Below, one piece after another: positions 61,926 through 64,000 of a stretch of DNA of 64,000 nucleotides. Position 1 is the first letter of the stretch, and the number at the start of each line of letters is the position of its first letter. A model generated the notes under the pieces. The model worked only from the letters and a program-made list of their open reading frames with translations, was not told the DNA's origin and searched no databases. The DNA lies in the NCBI GenBank assembly GCA_013398175.1, contig VZRZ01004576.1:1487718-1551717 (forward strand), given 5' to 3'. A program made the translations under genes and the position numbers. This stretch comes from Climacteris rufus. Its lineage: Eukaryota; Chordata; Aves; Passeriformes; Climacteridae.

Positions 61926-64000
61926 CACTCCTCCCTTCCTCTTGGCTCCTGCATTTGTTAGGTGCTGGTTTGCAATTTTTATTTCTTAACTCCTTGAAGC
62001 CAAACCTGCTTTTTAAATGGACAGCCCTTCACACACTGAGCCCCCAGGACAGCGAAAGCCCCAGAGAGCAACTGCTATACCAGCTCTTAATGCTACCAGT
62101 ACCATCTGGTGACAAATGGGTGGTTATTCCCTTGAAGAAAGAGTATTTTGAACACTTACATGTAGTGCAGAATATATTTTTCATTTTGATTGCTTTGAAG
62201 AATGCAATTAAAAAGCAGTCTAACCTGTTGGTTCAGAGGGGGCGGGAAAAGTAGGAGTTATTTTTAGTTAAGAGAAAACAAATTGTTCAAGGGTACAACC
62301 AGGCATTTGTATATTTGCTTTCAGGATGGTTTTAAATGATTTGCAATTGAGTTTTTTGTCTCGATGTGAACACCTAGTGAACACACACACACATATCTAT
62401 ATATAAAAGTGTGCATGTGATTAGCTCTGTGAACATCTTTCCATTTCTGCACCTTGGTTTCTCTTCACCTCCAGATGGCACTGTGAAGCAGAAAAGAAAA
62501 TTACTGTGAAATAATGAGTCCAATGTAAAGTAAAATTGGAAATTGAATTATAGCTGCAGAAAAAGGACAGTAGCCTTGAGGTCCTGATCAGTCTGTACTC
62601 TTATCACTTTTGTTTGCTGTTCCATGTGTTAGGTTACTGCCGAGTTAATAACAGTGCTTTAGCAGTTCAAGGCTTAGCAGAATTGTACTGGACATGAAAT
62701 AAAGCTAAAATGAATTTGTGTCCAATATCATTGACATTAGTGCTCATTACTTCTCTGGTGTAATGCCTCAAACCATCTAAAATCAATTTTAAAGATTACC
62801 CGTTATTTTATAAAGAAAATAAAATACATTTCAAACAGCAACAGAGCTGTAAGTGTAGTGTAATCTCATGAACAGTTAGTTACCCGTGTTTTCGCTGGTT
62901 GGCAGGAAACTTTTGAAGGTACAGCAAGAGAAAAATCTGTGAAACTAAACACCATCCACAGAATTTAATGACTTGGCTTTTTGCTGTGTTACTTGGCATT
63001 AGACACGCAAATGTTAGAGTTGCAGAAATGTGCATCCCCTCACTGTGTCTGGGAGAAACAGTAACTGTAGTTACTCCACAGTAAACTCCGGCACATTATT
63101 TTTCCTTTCTTTTTCTTTTTTCTTTTTTTTTTCTTTAAAAGGGGAGGGCAAGTGGAAGGAGAATATTTACTCCCCCTGTTGCATAAACTATAAAAGTGGA
63201 TTTATTGTCTGGAATGATGCTTTTACTTTTTGTTGCAATGTTTGTCTTTGTTTGGAATGCGGGTTTATCAAGAGTCAAGGTTGAAATCCTCTTTTAGTGG
63301 CTGCTGAATGATGGCTTTTCAAACTGTAATCATGAAGCTGTTGCTGTCAAGGTGTGTGAACCTGTAAATTCTGTGTTTTGAATCATTTTTACAGGGCCTT
63401 TGCTGGCTTTTAGACTACCAAGAAGTTTCTCTGTCTATTAATGCACTACATGCATTGATTTTACGGATGTCCATTTGCTGTGTTTATTTTTAAGTAAAAC
63501 TGTGACAATTTGGATTGGATTAAAAAGGCTTTCTCTAGATATGAAAATATGCTTATTTTGAACTTGAGCAAAATCTGGTCTTTCTGAGACTGAGTTTGCA
63601 TCTGGTAGATCATTAGGGTCCTTGCAGACATTTCCGCATTGGAAGGTGTCAGAGTTGGAGTTGTTTGGTTGAGACTGGGTGTGTGTTTACCTAGGCAAGT
63701 GAAATGTGCCTGCACACAAGTATCTTGTGCTTTCATGTAGATCTCTCTTCTTACTTATTTCAATTTGACAGATTTTTATAGGCTTGAATGAAGCCAGAAA
63801 TCCTTTTGTGTGTTTATTAAATGTTATTGTAATGTTGGCCGCTTTAGAGGAGAGTTTTCAGAATGTATTTGTGTTTTAAAACATTACAGTCCAAACACAC
63901 CATTAATCTTATTCGAGAGAAGGAACTAATCAGTTACACTTCTCATTTTAGTCAGAGTACTTTTAAAATGCAATCTTTCTTTCTGCTTGTACTAGTTCTT

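Larger units (their letters stand above)
57236..64000 (+). other. SNX10 intron, open at the right edge
   Basis: At least 6.7 kb. I searched by eye for the next SNX10 exon (the mammalian segment after Lys reads VLQNALLLSD) and did not find it. A CpG-rich patch lies at 61,770-61,925, a TATG/TATA-rich stretch at 59,000-59,136, and a possible alternative terminal exon at 59,858-59,912. A T-rich tract follows near 63,100-63,135. Confidence 0.65.

Noticed and set aside
1..64000. CRISPR arrays, operons, tRNA or rRNA genes
   Set aside because: No spaced direct-repeat array, bacterial gene organisation or cloverleaf/rRNA sequence was seen. The window is vertebrate nuclear DNA.

Overview
The window is nuclear DNA from a bird. 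Two vertebrate genes with normal GT-AG introns are readable on the + strand: CBX3 (HP1-gamma) and the first half of SNX10 (sorting nexin 10). This is the order seen at human 7p15 (HNRNPA2B1 - CBX3 - SNX10). The interspersed repeats are mostly 5'-truncated CR1 LINEs, plus one LTR of an avian endogenous-retrovirus type. Together these point to a bird, probably a neoavian or passerine; the species cannot be named from the sequence alone.

Layout. 1-470 is a CpG island, most likely the CBX3 side of the divergent HNRNPA2B1/CBX3 promoter. 1096-10385 holds CBX3: five coding exons, a complete 184-codon reading frame, and a short 3' UTR with a strong hairpin and polyadenylation signals. About 10.4-33.6 kb is intergenic, with several CR1 copies (the longest near 2 kb, reverse-transcriptase region decayed), a GATA/GACA microsatellite and a pentanucleotide array grown from a CR1 tail. 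33.65-34.15 kb is a second, isolated CpG island. It carries a 15-bp GC inverted repeat, a 6-N assembly gap and a 9-bp tandem repeat with G-quadruplex potential on the - strand. It is the best candidate for the SNX10 promoter. SNX10 coding starts at 48,528, and four coding exons are visible to 57,235, giving 103 complete codons that cover most of the PX domain. The remaining exon or exons were not found and should lie beyond 64,000.

The two genes work in different compartments: CBX3 reads H3K9 methylation in chromatin, and SNX10 binds endosomal phosphoinositide and supports V-ATPase and osteoclast function. Nothing here suggests they act in one pathway. I found no convincing new protein-coding system. 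The observations most worth checking are the SNX10 CpG island with its gap and repeats, the hairpin in the CBX3 3' UTR, a 28-bp perfect palindrome in a CBX3 intron, a TATA/CRE-like promoter candidate at 39.0 kb, and a possible alternative SNX10 terminal exon at 59.86 kb. Most reading frames of 60-200 codons outside these genes are chance frames or pieces of repeats.
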